From contig DASP01000011.1 of NCBI GenBank assembly GCA_002503825.1, positions 1 through 45,530 on the forward strand: a DNA stretch of 45,530 bases. The letters run 5' to 3'. The translations under genes and the position numbers were made by a program. Below, one piece after another: positions 26,237 to 34,865 of the stretch. The DNA is from Methanoregulaceae archaeon UBA467. GTDB taxonomy: Archaea; Halobacteriota; Methanomicrobia; Methanomicrobiales; Methanospirillaceae. Position 1 is the stretch's first letter. The number at the start of each line of letters is the position of its first letter. A model generated the notes under the pieces. That model searched no databases and was not told the origin of the DNA. It saw only the letters and a program-made list of their open reading frames with translations.

Positions 26237-27487
26237 TTACACCTCCCTCGGATCGGTAATTTCGCCATATATTGCACTTGCGGCTGCCGTTGCCGGGGAA
26301 CAGAGATAGACAAACGCCTCAGTACTCCCCTGCCGCCCCTTGAAATTACGGTTCGACGTCGAAAGCGATATCTCTCCGGGAGCGAGGAGCCCGAACGCCC
26401 CGCCCATGCACGGGCCGCAACAGGGGGCTTCGACAAGTGCGCCGGCCTCGACGAAGCGCTCAATTAATCCCGCCCGTAATACCTTGAGGTACTCTTCTCT
26501 TGAGGCCGGGATGATGATGACCCGTACTTTTTCCGAGAACGAATTTTTGCCGAGGACTTCTGCCGCTTCGGCAAAATCCTCGAAACGACCGTTTGTACAT
26601 GACCCTATGAACACCTGGTCGATGCGTGTCCCTGCAACTTTTTCCACGTCCACGCCGAGGTCGACATTATGCGGGATAGCTACCTGCGGTGAGAGGTCAT
26701 CAACATCATAGTTATTCCAGCAGAAATACTTGGCATCCTCATCGCTTTTCAGGGGAAACGGAGTCATCTTCCGGCGTGCGCTGAAATACTCCCACGTCGT
26801 GTTATCGGGAGGTACAATGCCTGCCTTTCCACCCATCTCTATTGCCATGTTGCAGCAGGTCATCCTTCCGGCCATGTCAAGACCTTTCACAGTCTCACCG
26901 GTGAACTCGATCGCCTTGTATGTCGCCCCGTCGGCACCTATGTCGTGAGCAATGGAAAGAATAAGGTCCTTGGCACCCGTACGGGACTGGAACTTCCCAT
27001 GCACATCCGCCCGGATTGTTTCAGGAACCCTGAAGTAGAGTGCACCGTACTTGAGGACAAATCCCATGTCGGTAGACCCGATACCGGTGGCAAATGCACC
27101 CCCCGCACCGTACATGCACGTGTGTGAATCAGCGCCTACAACGATCTCGCCCGGTGCAGCACGGCCTTTTTCCATTACAACCTGGTGGCAGACCCCTTCT
27201 TTCAGGTCGTAGTTGAGAATTCCCTGTTCCAGCGCAAAGTTTCTCATATACACATGATTCTCTGCTGCCGGAATGGAATCGGCCGGGATCTGGTGGTCAA
27301 AGAGGAGAATAACTTTCTCCGGATCAAAGACCGACGTGCCGTTCATCTCATAGAACTTTTGTATGGCAAGGGGGCCGGTGATATCATGTATCATTGCGCC
27401 GTCGACTGGTGCCATGACCACGTCGCCGGCCCGGGTATCCCTCCCGCATTTCGATGAGAATATCTTCTCAACTACTGTTGCTCCCAT
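26237..27487 (-). CDS. leuC: 3-isopropylmalate dehydratase large subunit
   Basis: A 416-residue aconitase-family subunit. [4Fe-4S] ligands are the Cys in IGSCTNGRFEDF and the two in CCGPCMGGAFG. VGADSHTCMYGAGGAFATGIGSTD and SLSTSNRNFKGRQGS are also diagnostic. With LeuD it isomerises 2- to 3-isopropylmalate. Homoaconitase (AksD) is the alternative, as for the small subunit. It is the first gene of the operon, divergent from the SIMPL gene, with a palindrome in the shared upstream region. Confidence 0.88.
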   Translation of the reverse strand: MGATVVEKIFSSKCGRDTRAGDVVMAPVDGAMIHDITGPLAIQKFYEMNGTSVFDPEKVILLFDHQIPADSIPAAENHVYMRNFALEQGILNYDLKEGVCHQVVMEKGRAAPGEIVVGADSHTCMYGAGGAFATGIGSTDMGFVLKYGALYFRVPETIRADVHGKFQSRTGAKDLILSIAHDIGADGATYKAIEFTGETVKGLDMAGRMTCCNMAIEMGGKAGIVPPDNTTWEYFSARRKMTPFPLKSDEDAKYFCWNNYDVDDLSPQVAIPHNVDLGVDVEKVAGTRIDQVFIGSCTNGRFEDFAEAAEVLGKNSFSEKVRVIIIPASREEYLKVLRAGLIERFVEAGALVEAPCCGPCMGGAFGLLAPGEISLSTSNRNFKGRQGSTEAFVYLCSPATAAASAIYGEITDPREV

Positions 27488-27600
27488 GCAGATTCAAAGA
27501 ATAATGGACTCTCAAGATTAATCTATTTTGGGTGGACCGTTCACTGTGAAAGCCGGGATTTTCAGAACAGGTATCCGTATTTTACCTTATGCCTGATATA

Positions 27601-27620
27601 ATTGCAAATTAATTCGCAAT
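27601..27620. promoter_or_regulatory. 20-bp palindrome, candidate operator between leuC and the SIMPL gene
   Basis: ATTGCAAATTAATTCGCAAT is a 20-base palindrome with only one mismatched pair (positions 6/15). It lies in the 183-base divergent intergenic region, 114 bases upstream of leuC and 51 upstream of the SIMPL gene. Symmetry and position fit a dimeric regulator site. The regulator is not identified. Confidence 0.5.
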
Positions 27621-27670
27621 CAAAGAAAACTATTTGAATTTTCCGGCAGTATATCTGCCAGTGAGAAGAA

Positions 27671-28405
27671 ATGTCCCGAAACGTTATCGCAATTTGTGCA
27701 GCAATCCTTATCCTCTGTGCTGCAGTATGTGCCACCGCATCGGCACAGGTCAGTGATTGTCCTTCCGACAGAATTATTTCAACCTCTGCATCCGGAGAGA
27801 TGAAGGTAAACCCTGACAGGGCACAGGTGTCTGTATCGGTACAGACCGAGAATGCAGATGTAAAAGTTGCCCAGGCAGAGAATGCCCGGATAATGGACCA
27901 GGTGAACCAGGCCCTCATTGCAGCAGGAATCCCGAAAGACGACCTTAAAACAACGGGGTATTATATATATCCCGTCTACGATGACAACCAGGGGCTTTTC
28001 GGACAGAAAGTGAAGTATTACCGTGTTACGAACACCCTCCGGATAACCTTAAAGGACGTCGGGAGGACAGGAGAAGTCATTGATATCGCCGTCGCAAACG
28101 GTGCAAACCAGGTCGACAGTATCGTATTCCTCCTCTCCGAGGAAAAGGAACAGTCGATCAGGGCAGAAGTACTGACAAAGGCGGTACACAGGGCGAGATC
28201 GGATGCAGACGCAGTCGCTGCAGCGATGGGACTGACGATTACAGGAGTAAAGGAAGTCTCTATCGGGAGCAGTTACCCGCCGGTCCTCTATGACAACTCA
28301 CGTACTGCCGGTGCAGCCGAGATGAAAGCGGCCGTTCCAACGCCGATTGAACCCGGACAGCTGAGTGTGACGGCACAGGTGTCTGTGACCTACCTTATCA
28401 ACTAA
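27671..28405 (+). CDS. SIMPL (DUF541/YggE-like) domain protein, secreted or envelope-associated
   Basis: A 244-residue protein with an N-terminal signal peptide (basic MSRN, then a hydrophobic core AICAAILILCAAVCATASA) and a SIMPL domain over nearly all the rest. Family features are the ISTSASGEMKVNPDRAQVSVSV start, IPKDDLKTTGYYIYPVY, and the C-terminal PIEPGQLSVTAQVSVTYLI strand. YggE-type proteins are linked to oxidative stress in bacteria; no biochemical function is settled. Start ATG with GAGAAG upstream. A T7 run follows the stop. Confidence 0.88.
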   Translation: MSRNVIAICAAILILCAAVCATASAQVSDCPSDRIISTSASGEMKVNPDRAQVSVSVQTENADVKVAQAENARIMDQVNQALIAAGIPKDDLKTTGYYIYPVYDDNQGLFGQKVKYYRVTNTLRITLKDVGRTGEVIDIAVANGANQVDSIVFLLSEEKEQSIRAEVLTKAVHRARSDADAVAAAMGLTITGVKEVSIGSSYPPVLYDNSRTAGAAEMKAAVPTPIEPGQLSVTAQVSVTYLIN

Positions 28406-28412
28406 TTTTTTT
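28406..28412 (+). terminator. T7 terminator after the SIMPL gene
   Basis: Seven T directly after the TAA stop, consistent with archaeal termination. Confidence 0.6.
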
Positions 28413-29001
28413 GGGCATATACCCGTCCAGGCAGATATCCCTTCACGATTCTGCCGTATCACATGATGGCACCACCTTTCCTGTACAGGATTTTTCCGGC
28501 GGACCGGCCGGAGAGTGGATGAGATCGGCCCCTTAAAAATTGATATTTCAGATTTTGATACCGCAATATTCTTCAAAATAAGATCTGGAATTTTCTCATA
28601 CGAAAAAACGTTATAATGCATTTTTTCAAAGGAACTATGGTGTATCCCGGTGAAAAGCAGAGATGCCGGCATGGTACTTTTATTGTCCGGTGCACTCACC
28701 GGGAATATACATGGAATTAATTTTTTTAATGAATGCATGCATGTTCAAGTTTCTTCGCTATTACGTGGTGCAGAAAAACGTGGCCGTGATATCTCACCGG
28801 GTAGAAATTCCGGGACCTGCATGAAATTTCCATATGTCCCATGATGAACAGGGTGGTCTTCCTGGTAATAATAAACGTTTTTTACGGATACGGACAAAAA
28901 ATCTGGCTTTTAATACTCCTGTAACGACCGGAAATTTCAGGGTGTGCGCATATACAAATAATTTTAATGCGTTATCCGTATAGTAAGTAAAGGATTTTTC
29001 A
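28413..29001. other. 589-base intergenic region, no convincing gene
   Basis: The region contains a TATA-like GTTATAATGC near 28609-28618, the overlapping palindromes of GCATGCATGC near 28734-28743, and an AT-rich block before the NusA-like gene (AATAATTTTAATG near 28958-28970) that is probably its promoter. The best open frame (28650-28844) has no ribosome binding site or family resemblance. A small RNA is possible but unsupported. Confidence 0.35.
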
Positions 29002-29445
29002 ATGGAACGGAACATAGGGTTCAAAGAAAGACGATATATCGAGGAATTGCGAATTCTTACAAAATCGACCGCTTTTGACTGTATTATCGACGACCGGTTC
29101 GACAGGGTAATCTATGTCGTCAAACAAGGCGATATGGGGTTTGCCATCGGTAAAAAAGGGGAAAATATAAAACGAATGCAGAATGTCCTCGGCCGGCGGA
29201 TCGAGATGGTCGAATATGCCGAAGAAATGAACGAGTTTATTGCCAATATTTTCAAACCAGCCGGGATTACAAGGACCGAGATGGATAATGAAACCGGCAT
29301 TATTAATGTTTTTGTAAATAAAAGAAGCGATTTAGGGATTGCAATCGGAAAAGGCGGATGCAACATTGAAAAAGGAAGGCTGCTTGTGCGCCGGTTTTAC
29401 GGGTTTGAAATGGGGGATGTCTACATGGAGGAGGGTAGCGAATGA
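29002..29445 (+). CDS. Archaeal NusA-like KH-domain transcription factor
   Basis: A 147-residue protein consisting of two KH domains with the RNA-binding loops GFAIGKKGENIKRM (residues ~47-60) and GIAIGKGGCNIEKGR (~112-126). This matches the archaeal NusA-like transcription termination factor, which has only the KH part of bacterial NusA. In most archaea that gene lies in the RNA polymerase-ribosomal protein operon (rpoA2-nusA-rpsL). Here it precedes hisE with a four-base overlap, so it is either relocated or a second copy. Start ATG with AAGGA upstream. Confidence 0.85.
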   Translation: MERNIGFKERRYIEELRILTKSTAFDCIIDDRFDRVIYVVKQGDMGFAIGKKGENIKRMQNVLGRRIEMVEYAEEMNEFIANIFKPAGITRTEMDNETGIINVFVNKRSDLGIAIGKGGCNIEKGRLLVRRFYGFEMGDVYMEEGSE

Positions 29446-29732
29446 AAAATGATGTCCTTGATGAGCTATGGCAGGTCATCGACGACCGGTTCAGGAACGA
29501 AAAACAGGATTCCTATGTATCCCGGCTGTTCCGTGATACGAAAGGGATTGACCGGGTTCTCGAGAAAGTCGGCGAAGAATCGACCGAATTTATTATAGCC
29601 GTGAAAAACGGAGAACACTCGCGTACGGTCTCGGAAGCTGCTGACCTGCAGTTCCACCTGATGGTGGCGCTGCGGGCTGCCGGCGTGGATTTTGACGAGG
29701 TATGCAGTGAACTTGCGTCCAGAAGACGTTAA
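29442..29732 (+). CDS. hisE: Phosphoribosyl-ATP pyrophosphatase (HisE)
   Basis: A 96-residue all-helical MazG-superfamily enzyme that hydrolyses phosphoribosyl-ATP to phosphoribosyl-AMP in histidine synthesis. Metal-binding acidic residues are in VGEESTEFIIAVKNGE and the second set in EAADLQFHLMVALRAAG. The length matches monofunctional HisE. It overlaps the NusA-like gene by four bases and converges with the DUF151 gene, with the two 3' ends overlapping by four bases. Confidence 0.9.
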   Translation: MKNDVLDELWQVIDDRFRNEKQDSYVSRLFRDTKGIDRVLEKVGEESTEFIIAVKNGEHSRTVSEAADLQFHLMVALRAAGVDFDEVCSELASRRR

Positions 29733-30193
29733 CTCCGGCTTCCGTCGACAAAATACTCGTTAAGGTTAATAAGGCGGGGAAGGTCCTGTAATGGTTGTGA
29801 TGAGGATTCTGCAACTCCATTCTCTACAAAAATCTCTGTCTTTGTCCTGATGCTTAATGCAATCCCGTCACTCGGGCGGCAGTCAAGTGTCGTTTCATGG
29901 TCGCCGCAAAAGAGGATCATGCGGGCATAATAAATCCCTTCTTCAAGAGAATCGATATACAGCTTTTTTAATTGAATATCGAATTTCTGGAAAAATTCAA
30001 CAAAGAGGTCATGGGTGAGAGGCCGGGGAAAAACCTCGCCGTTAAGGGCGTTATGGATTGAAATAGCCTCCCATAATCCGATAAAAATCGGGATGAACCG
30101 GTCCTCGCCCGTCTGTAAAATTACTGCAGGTGATGATCCCGCATCACCGACAGCGATATACACCCCCTTTATCTCTGAATGAACTGCATCCAT
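29729..30193 (-). CDS. DUF151 / bifunctional nuclease family protein
   Basis: A 154-residue protein with the DUF151 hallmarks: an N-terminal strand pair, AVILQTGEDRFIPIFIGLWEA, RPLTHDLFVEFFQKF and the strongly conserved DCRPSDGIALSIRTKTEIFV. Homologs include plant and bacterial bifunctional nucleases with RNase and DNase activity; activity here is inferred. It is transcribed towards hisE. Confidence 0.85.
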   Translation of the reverse strand: MDAVHSEIKGVYIAVGDAGSSPAVILQTGEDRFIPIFIGLWEAISIHNALNGEVFPRPLTHDLFVEFFQKFDIQLKKLYIDSLEEGIYYARMILFCGDHETTLDCRPSDGIALSIRTKTEIFVENGVAESSSQPLQDLPRLINLNEYFVDGSRS

Positions 30194-30223
30194 TGCCAGA
30201 TAGTTCCATCAGCGCAGGGAACC

Positions 30224-31255
30224 TTAAGGTTTGTTGCCCTGGGATTCTGATGCCTCGCGGTGCACGATAATGAGACTTGAGATAAGGCCGAGAAGAATGT
30301 TGAAGTAATACAGTATAATCCTCCAGAGTACAACAAGGATTCCAAGGATCGATGAATTCACAAAAATGCCATAGAGTGATGTGGCGGTCAGCTCTGCGAT
30401 TCCTGAACCGCCCGGGGTAAGGGGGATCATCATGATAATTGCAATGATTAACTGGACGATCAGCGATTCAATAAAAATCGGCGGTTGCCCAAGTCCCATC
30501 AGTATAAACGAGACGATGATGAACTCGCAGAACCAGAAGAGTGCAGTGAATAAAAGCCCCCAGAGCACACCGGACCGGCCCTGTTTGACAAAGAGGGTAA
30601 GCGTGGAATGAAAATTATCAACCTCGCGGTCAATATTTTCCACGAGATGTTCAACCCTTTTACTCTCCCATTTGCGGGTGAACCATCCGGTGGCCTTCTG
30701 TATCAGGTCTTTCAGGACCTGCGGTTTCCGCACGGAATAGATAAAAATGACCATTATCGCTGTTATTAAGATCCACGAGGCGTAAAGGAAGTAGGAAAAG
30801 ACAGATCCGACCCGCTGCCATTCGCTCCCGAGCACGAGCATGAAAAACGCCCCGCCGAGACCGAGGACAATGCCGTCCAGGATGCGTTCGGTAATGACAA
30901 TTGCCGTGGCATCCCCGATCTTTACTCCTTTTTTATAGAGTTCGTGGATCCTGACCGGCTCGCCACCTGCCTGTGATGGAGTGAGCGAGGCCACCAGCAG
31001 ATTGGCAAAGACAAGGTTTAAGGAATAAAAGAAACCCACACGGTACCCGAGTGACGCGCTCATGAACTTTATCCTGAGCGCCCAGAACGCAAGCGCCAGA
31101 ATGTGGGTGCAAAGGGCAAGCAGGAGGAAGTATACATTGAGCTGTTTCAGGTACTCAAAGGTAGTCGCATCTACGGTAAAGTAGAGGACTGCGACGAGAA
31201 CTACTGTAGAAAACCCAACCGATAACCATAACCACTTTTTTTGATTTTTATCCAT
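30224..31255 (-). CDS. Flippase-like membrane protein (LPG synthase TM / AglD-like family)
   Basis: A 343-residue integral membrane protein with about eight hydrophobic segments. Conserved loops are LTPSQAGGEPVRIHELYKKG followed by ATAIVITERILDGIVLGLGG, and PLTPGGSGIAELTATSLYG near the C-terminus. This pattern defines the lysylphosphatidylglycerol-synthase TM-region/UPF0104 family, which includes AglD-type proteins in archaeal glycolipid or dolichol-glycan handling. The substrate is unknown. No glycosyltransferase is adjacent. Confidence 0.85.
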   Translation of the reverse strand: MDKNQKKWLWLSVGFSTVVLVAVLYFTVDATTFEYLKQLNVYFLLLALCTHILALAFWALRIKFMSASLGYRVGFFYSLNLVFANLLVASLTPSQAGGEPVRIHELYKKGVKIGDATAIVITERILDGIVLGLGGAFFMLVLGSEWQRVGSVFSYFLYASWILITAIMVIFIYSVRKPQVLKDLIQKATGWFTRKWESKRVEHLVENIDREVDNFHSTLTLFVKQGRSGVLWGLLFTALFWFCEFIIVSFILMGLGQPPIFIESLIVQLIIAIIMMIPLTPGGSGIAELTATSLYGIFVNSSILGILVVLWRIILYYFNILLGLISSLIIVHREASESQGNKP

Positions 31256-31610
31256 CAGAGGTTCTCCGTATCGTCGCCGCCTGAAAAAGACCGGTGAGAA
31301 ATGTATTCATAACTGGTGTCAGGGCAGACTATAAAGGTGTTCAAAAAAGCAGAAGTGCGGTGTGTACTTCATTTGGGAATACCTATCGAAACCGGGAGGA
31401 ATGCCCGCTGCAGAATGCCTGGCGCCGGGTTGATACGCCCGATGGAAAGAGCGGGAATAAAAAATGGAAATGGACATTTGAAATTACCAGTTGCCCGCAC
31501 ACCAGACGTATCCTGAAAAGAGTGACGGCATGAACCTGTCAGGTGCCCGGGCTCCGTCGGTCAGCAACCAGGCCGGGTATGCCAGAAAAGCCGATCCGGA
31601 ATAGTGCCGG
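31256..31610. other. Intergenic region, no gene seen
   Basis: 355 bases between two minus-strand genes. Short open frames have no recognisable family, promoter or ribosome binding site. Nothing distinctive is visible. Confidence 0.35.
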
Positions 31611-32183
31611 TTAAATGGTGAAGAGGTTTCGTGGCCCGCAAATCCTGAAAAAACCCGTCCTCACTCCGCAATCAAGCCAGCCGTACCCGTATGAAAAACA
31701 GGCAAGCGGAAACCCGCTCTCCTTCCTGTTCATCGAATAAGAACCCCAGGAATGGAAAAGGTGCGCTACCACCAGGAGCCGGTCAGCGATCATGTATGCA
31801 TGCGTATTCTGTTCAGGGGCGAGAGCTACGGACTGGACGGCACGGTCAAGCATCTTCTCATACCGTGCAGTCTTCTCATCCAGCCGTATCGTGTTGTCAT
31901 CATCAAAGGAACCGGTTGCATCGGGCCAGGTCCGCCTGAAAGGGGGGGTTTTCAGGAGTCCGAGGGAACATCCCGTATCCAGCCACCCGAGGGCATACCA
32001 GCAGCTGGCAAGAGAATTAACCCGGTCCCCTGAATCGTAAAACGAAATCCCGTCAAACCGGTATGCAGCGACCATCTCCATGATGTCGTCTGCAAGCACG
32101 GCGAGGGCTGACTGTGCGACTATCCCCTGGGAAATGTGGTCAGTCCTGTAGACCAGTTCCGACCAGCCGCCAATCGGGATCAT
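31611..32183 (-). CDS. DUF357-family protein with two repeats
   Basis: A 190-residue protein of the archaeal DUF357 type. Two copies of a helical unit are visible, each ending in a matching signature: LASCWYALGWLDTGCSLGLL (~residues 58-77) and LACFSYGYGWLDCGVRTGFF (~162-181). Most DUF357 proteins I know of are single-domain, so the internal duplication is worth noting. Function unknown. Its start overlaps the dphB stop by four bases, and it is the last gene of the dtxR-feoB operon. Confidence 0.7.
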   Translation of the reverse strand: MIPIGGWSELVYRTDHISQGIVAQSALAVLADDIMEMVAAYRFDGISFYDSGDRVNSLASCWYALGWLDTGCSLGLLKTPPFRRTWPDATGSFDDDNTIRLDEKTARYEKMLDRAVQSVALAPEQNTHAYMIADRLLVVAHLFHSWGSYSMNRKESGFPLACFSYGYGWLDCGVRTGFFRICGPRNLFTI

Positions 32184-32929
32184 AGTCCGGCAAACATCTC
32201 CAGGTACTCGTGCTCCATGATGTGCAGAGTACCGGGTATCACGAGTATATGAAGCGGCGGACCGAGATCAACTGATTTCATCTTTGCTGCATCACCTGCG
32301 GCAAGACACGGGTCATTTGAGCCTGCCCGTGCGATACCGACGTAGAGCGGGATGGATATTCCCCTCTCAACGGCCATCGTATCGAGAATCGAGACTGCCT
32401 CCGGAACGGTCATGAACCGGCCGGGCTGGATATCGAGGTATACAAGTGTGTGAAGATCGAGAGCCAGGTTTTTTGCAATAACTTCAAGGGGTGTCGTAGG
32501 GGCCCAGTTTTTATGCGGGTACGGAAGTGAACATGATTTTCCGAACCGGTAATTCTGAAGCCCTGAAAGTCCGCACACGGCACTGGAGATTGAAGCGCCG
32601 TGGATAATTGCCGTCCTGATTCCCCTCGAGTGGGCACGCATCCGCAGGTCCATATGCGTCGTCGATACCATCGGGTCCCCTCCCGTCAGGAAGACCACCT
32701 CTTCTTTTTCTGCACGGAGTAGGAGGTCTTCCGGGTTCTGTTCAACATCCTCTCTCAGGAGAACGGTGACCGTTTTTTTGTAAAAGTCCTGCATCTCCTG
32801 AAGGGTAGTCCCCATCAATGCCGATGTGTAGGCTTCAAGGACCACGTGATCGGCCTTTCGTATGCATTCGAGACCTTTTACAGAGATATCCCTGTGATCA
32901 TACAGTCCAAGTCCGATGAATGTAAGCAT
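32180..32929 (-). CDS. dphB: Diphthine synthase (DphB)
   Basis: A 249-residue SAM-dependent methyltransferase of the tetrapyrrole methylase fold, which trimethylates the modified histidine of elongation factor 2 to diphthine. Diagnostic parts are LTFIGLGLYDHRDISVKGLE, DHVVLEAYTS, the SAM loop FLTGGDPMVSTTHMDLRMRA, IIHGASISSAVCGLSGLQNYRFGK and GRFMTVPEA. It lies 53 bases downstream of the GTPase-fusion gene. Confidence 0.95.
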   Translation of the reverse strand: MLTFIGLGLYDHRDISVKGLECIRKADHVVLEAYTSALMGTTLQEMQDFYKKTVTVLLREDVEQNPEDLLLRAEKEEVVFLTGGDPMVSTTHMDLRMRAHSRGIRTAIIHGASISSAVCGLSGLQNYRFGKSCSLPYPHKNWAPTTPLEVIAKNLALDLHTLVYLDIQPGRFMTVPEAVSILDTMAVERGISIPLYVGIARAGSNDPCLAAGDAAKMKSVDLGPPLHILVIPGTLHIMEHEYLEMFAGL

Positions 32930-32982
32930 CTGTTTCCTCTCCGTGACGCCTCTCGTTCTCTCATGAAAAAACCCGTCCTCCG

Positions 32983-34146
32983 TCAGAACGGGTATGTGGT
33001 GATACAGTGCACCAGCGACTCGACAACAAGCCTGACATCAGATCGCCTGAGTGCAGAGATGAAATGTATTGGAACATCCGCCTTCAGGTGCAATGAATCA
33101 CGGATCTCGTTTTCGCTGAAGTCGTGAGGGAGATCACATTTATTCGCGGCGATAACCATGGGAATCAGGTTTACCTTCGCAAGCTCCATGAGGGTCCTGA
33201 CGCGGGCCATCTGTTCGGGACGGGTGACATCAATGACCATAACCACTCCCATCGCATGGCTCGCAAGCTGCGGAAGGATCGGATCGAAGCGAGGCTGACC
33301 CGGTGTCCCGTAAATGGTAATATCAAATCCCTTGAAATGCAGCCACCCGAGATCCATCGCAACGGTTGTAGCTGCCCCCTTCAGGTCTTTCCTGTCCCCG
33401 GAAATGCCCCTGTCGGAGGCCTGGTTTACAAATGTGGTCTTTCCGGAAGCAGGCGGGCCGGTGACAATAATCTTGGGAATATAGAGGCTGATGGTATTGT
33501 TTATGATAATATATGGTATGGAGCGCCTGGGCATATTTGACCACGAGGTGTATTCGAGCGTGAAAAAATTGAAGTAGGGAGCAGGTGTAAAACTGGATTT
33601 AAGAGATATAATAAGGTCAAATGCCAAATCCGCAGAAAAACGTGTTAAAAGGTCGTCACCCTCAAGATTCAGGTGCTCGAGCACGACCGTCGGTTTTCGG
33701 TCGCCGATCGTGATATCGAGCATCCGGAATCCCTCTTCAAGACCAAGATCCTCATAAATCAGGTCAAAGTAAACGAAGATTATATCGATGAGGTTCTTTT
33801 CACAGGTCTCCCTGATGAGCGATTTCCATTCGTTTACCCGTTCGGCAGGGACAGGACATTTTTTATGAAGGGAATCCCTGACGCTGCTGTCCAGGACGAC
33901 GAGTTTGTCCTTGTAATCATCGATATCTACCTTTTTCAGGGTGAGGATTTCACTCCGGAATACCCGTGCGGTCGAGGTGGGGATAATGACAAGGCAGCGG
34001 TGATTACGGGAAAGGGCATTATTCAGGGTGCTGATCATAAAGAGGCGTCCGTCGACACCGGGTTCCATGGAAAACAACACCCGCGTGCCACGGGGGATTC
34101 CACTCCCGAGCATCTCATCTATTCCCGTTATTCCAGTCTGAATCAT
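32983..34146 (-). CDS. KaiC-like pseudo-ATPase fused to a Ras/MglA-like small GTPase
   Basis: A 387-residue two-domain protein. Residues 1-~215 follow the RecA/KaiC pattern (MIQTGITGIDEMLGSGIPRG), but the Walker A position reads SMEPGVDGRLF, without GKT. Residues ~224-387 are a complete small GTPase of the SRPRB/MglA-like type: G1 GPPASGKT (230-237), G2 candidate Thr260/Thr261, G3 with TPGQ (281-284) in place of DxxG, G4 NKCD (335-338) and G5 SAL. Its ATG overlaps the stop of another KaiC-like gene by four bases. The role is unknown; a GTP-controlled switch acting with its neighbour is inferred. Confidence 0.8.
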   Translation of the reverse strand: MIQTGITGIDEMLGSGIPRGTRVLFSMEPGVDGRLFMISTLNNALSRNHRCLVIIPTSTARVFRSEILTLKKVDIDDYKDKLVVLDSSVRDSLHKKCPVPAERVNEWKSLIRETCEKNLIDIIFVYFDLIYEDLGLEEGFRMLDITIGDRKPTVVLEHLNLEGDDLLTRFSADLAFDLIISLKSSFTPAPYFNFFTLEYTSWSNMPRRSIPYIIINNTISLYIPKIIVTGPPASGKTTFVNQASDRGISGDRKDLKGAATTVAMDLGWLHFKGFDITIYGTPGQPRFDPILPQLASHAMGVVMVIDVTRPEQMARVRTLMELAKVNLIPMVIAANKCDLPHDFSENEIRDSLHLKADVPIHFISALRRSDVRLVVESLVHCITTYPF

Positions 34147-34853
34147 TTCCCAATCACCACTTCACCATTTTCTATCCGGAATTTATACCAGTCGCCTGAA
34201 ACGCCGGATAGTCCCCGAATCCGTAGATAATGCCCGTCTGACTCCACTTTCACCTCGATCACCACGTTCATCAGCTGCTTCATGACTGCTACTGTCTTTT
34301 CATCGAACGATTCGTTGTTCAGGATGTATACCCCGAACCCCTCCATCTTTTTCAGCTTGGCCCCAAGGACATGCAGGAACTGGTAGAGCACCTCGAGTTT
34401 CCTGTACATCAGCAGCGTGGAAAGAGAATTGATATAAAACCTGATTGGCGGGGGGAACAGGTCCACGTCAGCTGATACTTCAAATTCACCGTTAAAGATT
34501 GATTCAACAATCTGTGAAAATTTGATGCCTATGCCTGTCAGGTCACTCGGACTGGCAACAAATTTTACATGGACGGAATCTGATGCCTCGGGTGATGACA
34601 TCTTGGTTATCGCATCAATGATCCCGATATGATTCCGGTTGAGATTTTCAGCGCTGAACCGGTTCGCCATGTCGATGGAACGTTCTTCTGTGGATATGAT
34701 TATTGAATATTCACCTGTACCAGGCCGTGCGATGCAGGCCCCGAGAGTATCAGCTCCGCTGAGTGGAGGGGCAAGTATGAGGATATTCATGCCCGGTCCC
34801 AGTCCGCCTGTGACATCGTCGATAAGTGCTATGCCTGTCTTATAGGTGTACAT
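34143..34853 (-). CDS. KaiC-like RecA-fold protein lacking the P-loop lysine
   Basis: A 236-residue single RecA-like domain that starts like archaeal KaiC/RadA-type ATPases (TGIALIDDVTGGLGPGMNILILAPP). The Walker A region reads APPLSGADTLG, with no Gly-Lys-Thr. A Walker B-like strand is seen in RFYINSLSTLLM. It resembles the N-terminal domain of the following gene's product, so the two may form a heteromer or be ancient duplicates. It starts 12 bases after feoB. ATP hydrolysis seems unlikely; a scaffold or sensor role is inference. Confidence 0.7.
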   Translation of the reverse strand: MYTYKTGIALIDDVTGGLGPGMNILILAPPLSGADTLGACIARPGTGEYSIIISTEERSIDMANRFSAENLNRNHIGIIDAITKMSSPEASDSVHVKFVASPSDLTGIGIKFSQIVESIFNGEFEVSADVDLFPPPIRFYINSLSTLLMYRKLEVLYQFLHVLGAKLKKMEGFGVYILNNESFDEKTVAVMKQLMNVVIEVKVESDGHYLRIRGLSGVSGDWYKFRIENGEVVIGK

Positions 34854-34865
34854 ACCACACTTCCA

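Noticed and set aside
24645..27487. Assigning leuCDB firmly to coenzyme B synthesis (aksDEF)
   Set aside because: The small-subunit loop FLTI lacks the arginine of homoaconitases, and the REHAP motif is LeuD-like. Leucine synthesis is the better reading, though not proven.
28650..28844. Possible small protein downstream of a TATA-like element
   Set aside because: The GTG start lacks a ribosome binding site and the sequence resembles no family. Left as intergenic.
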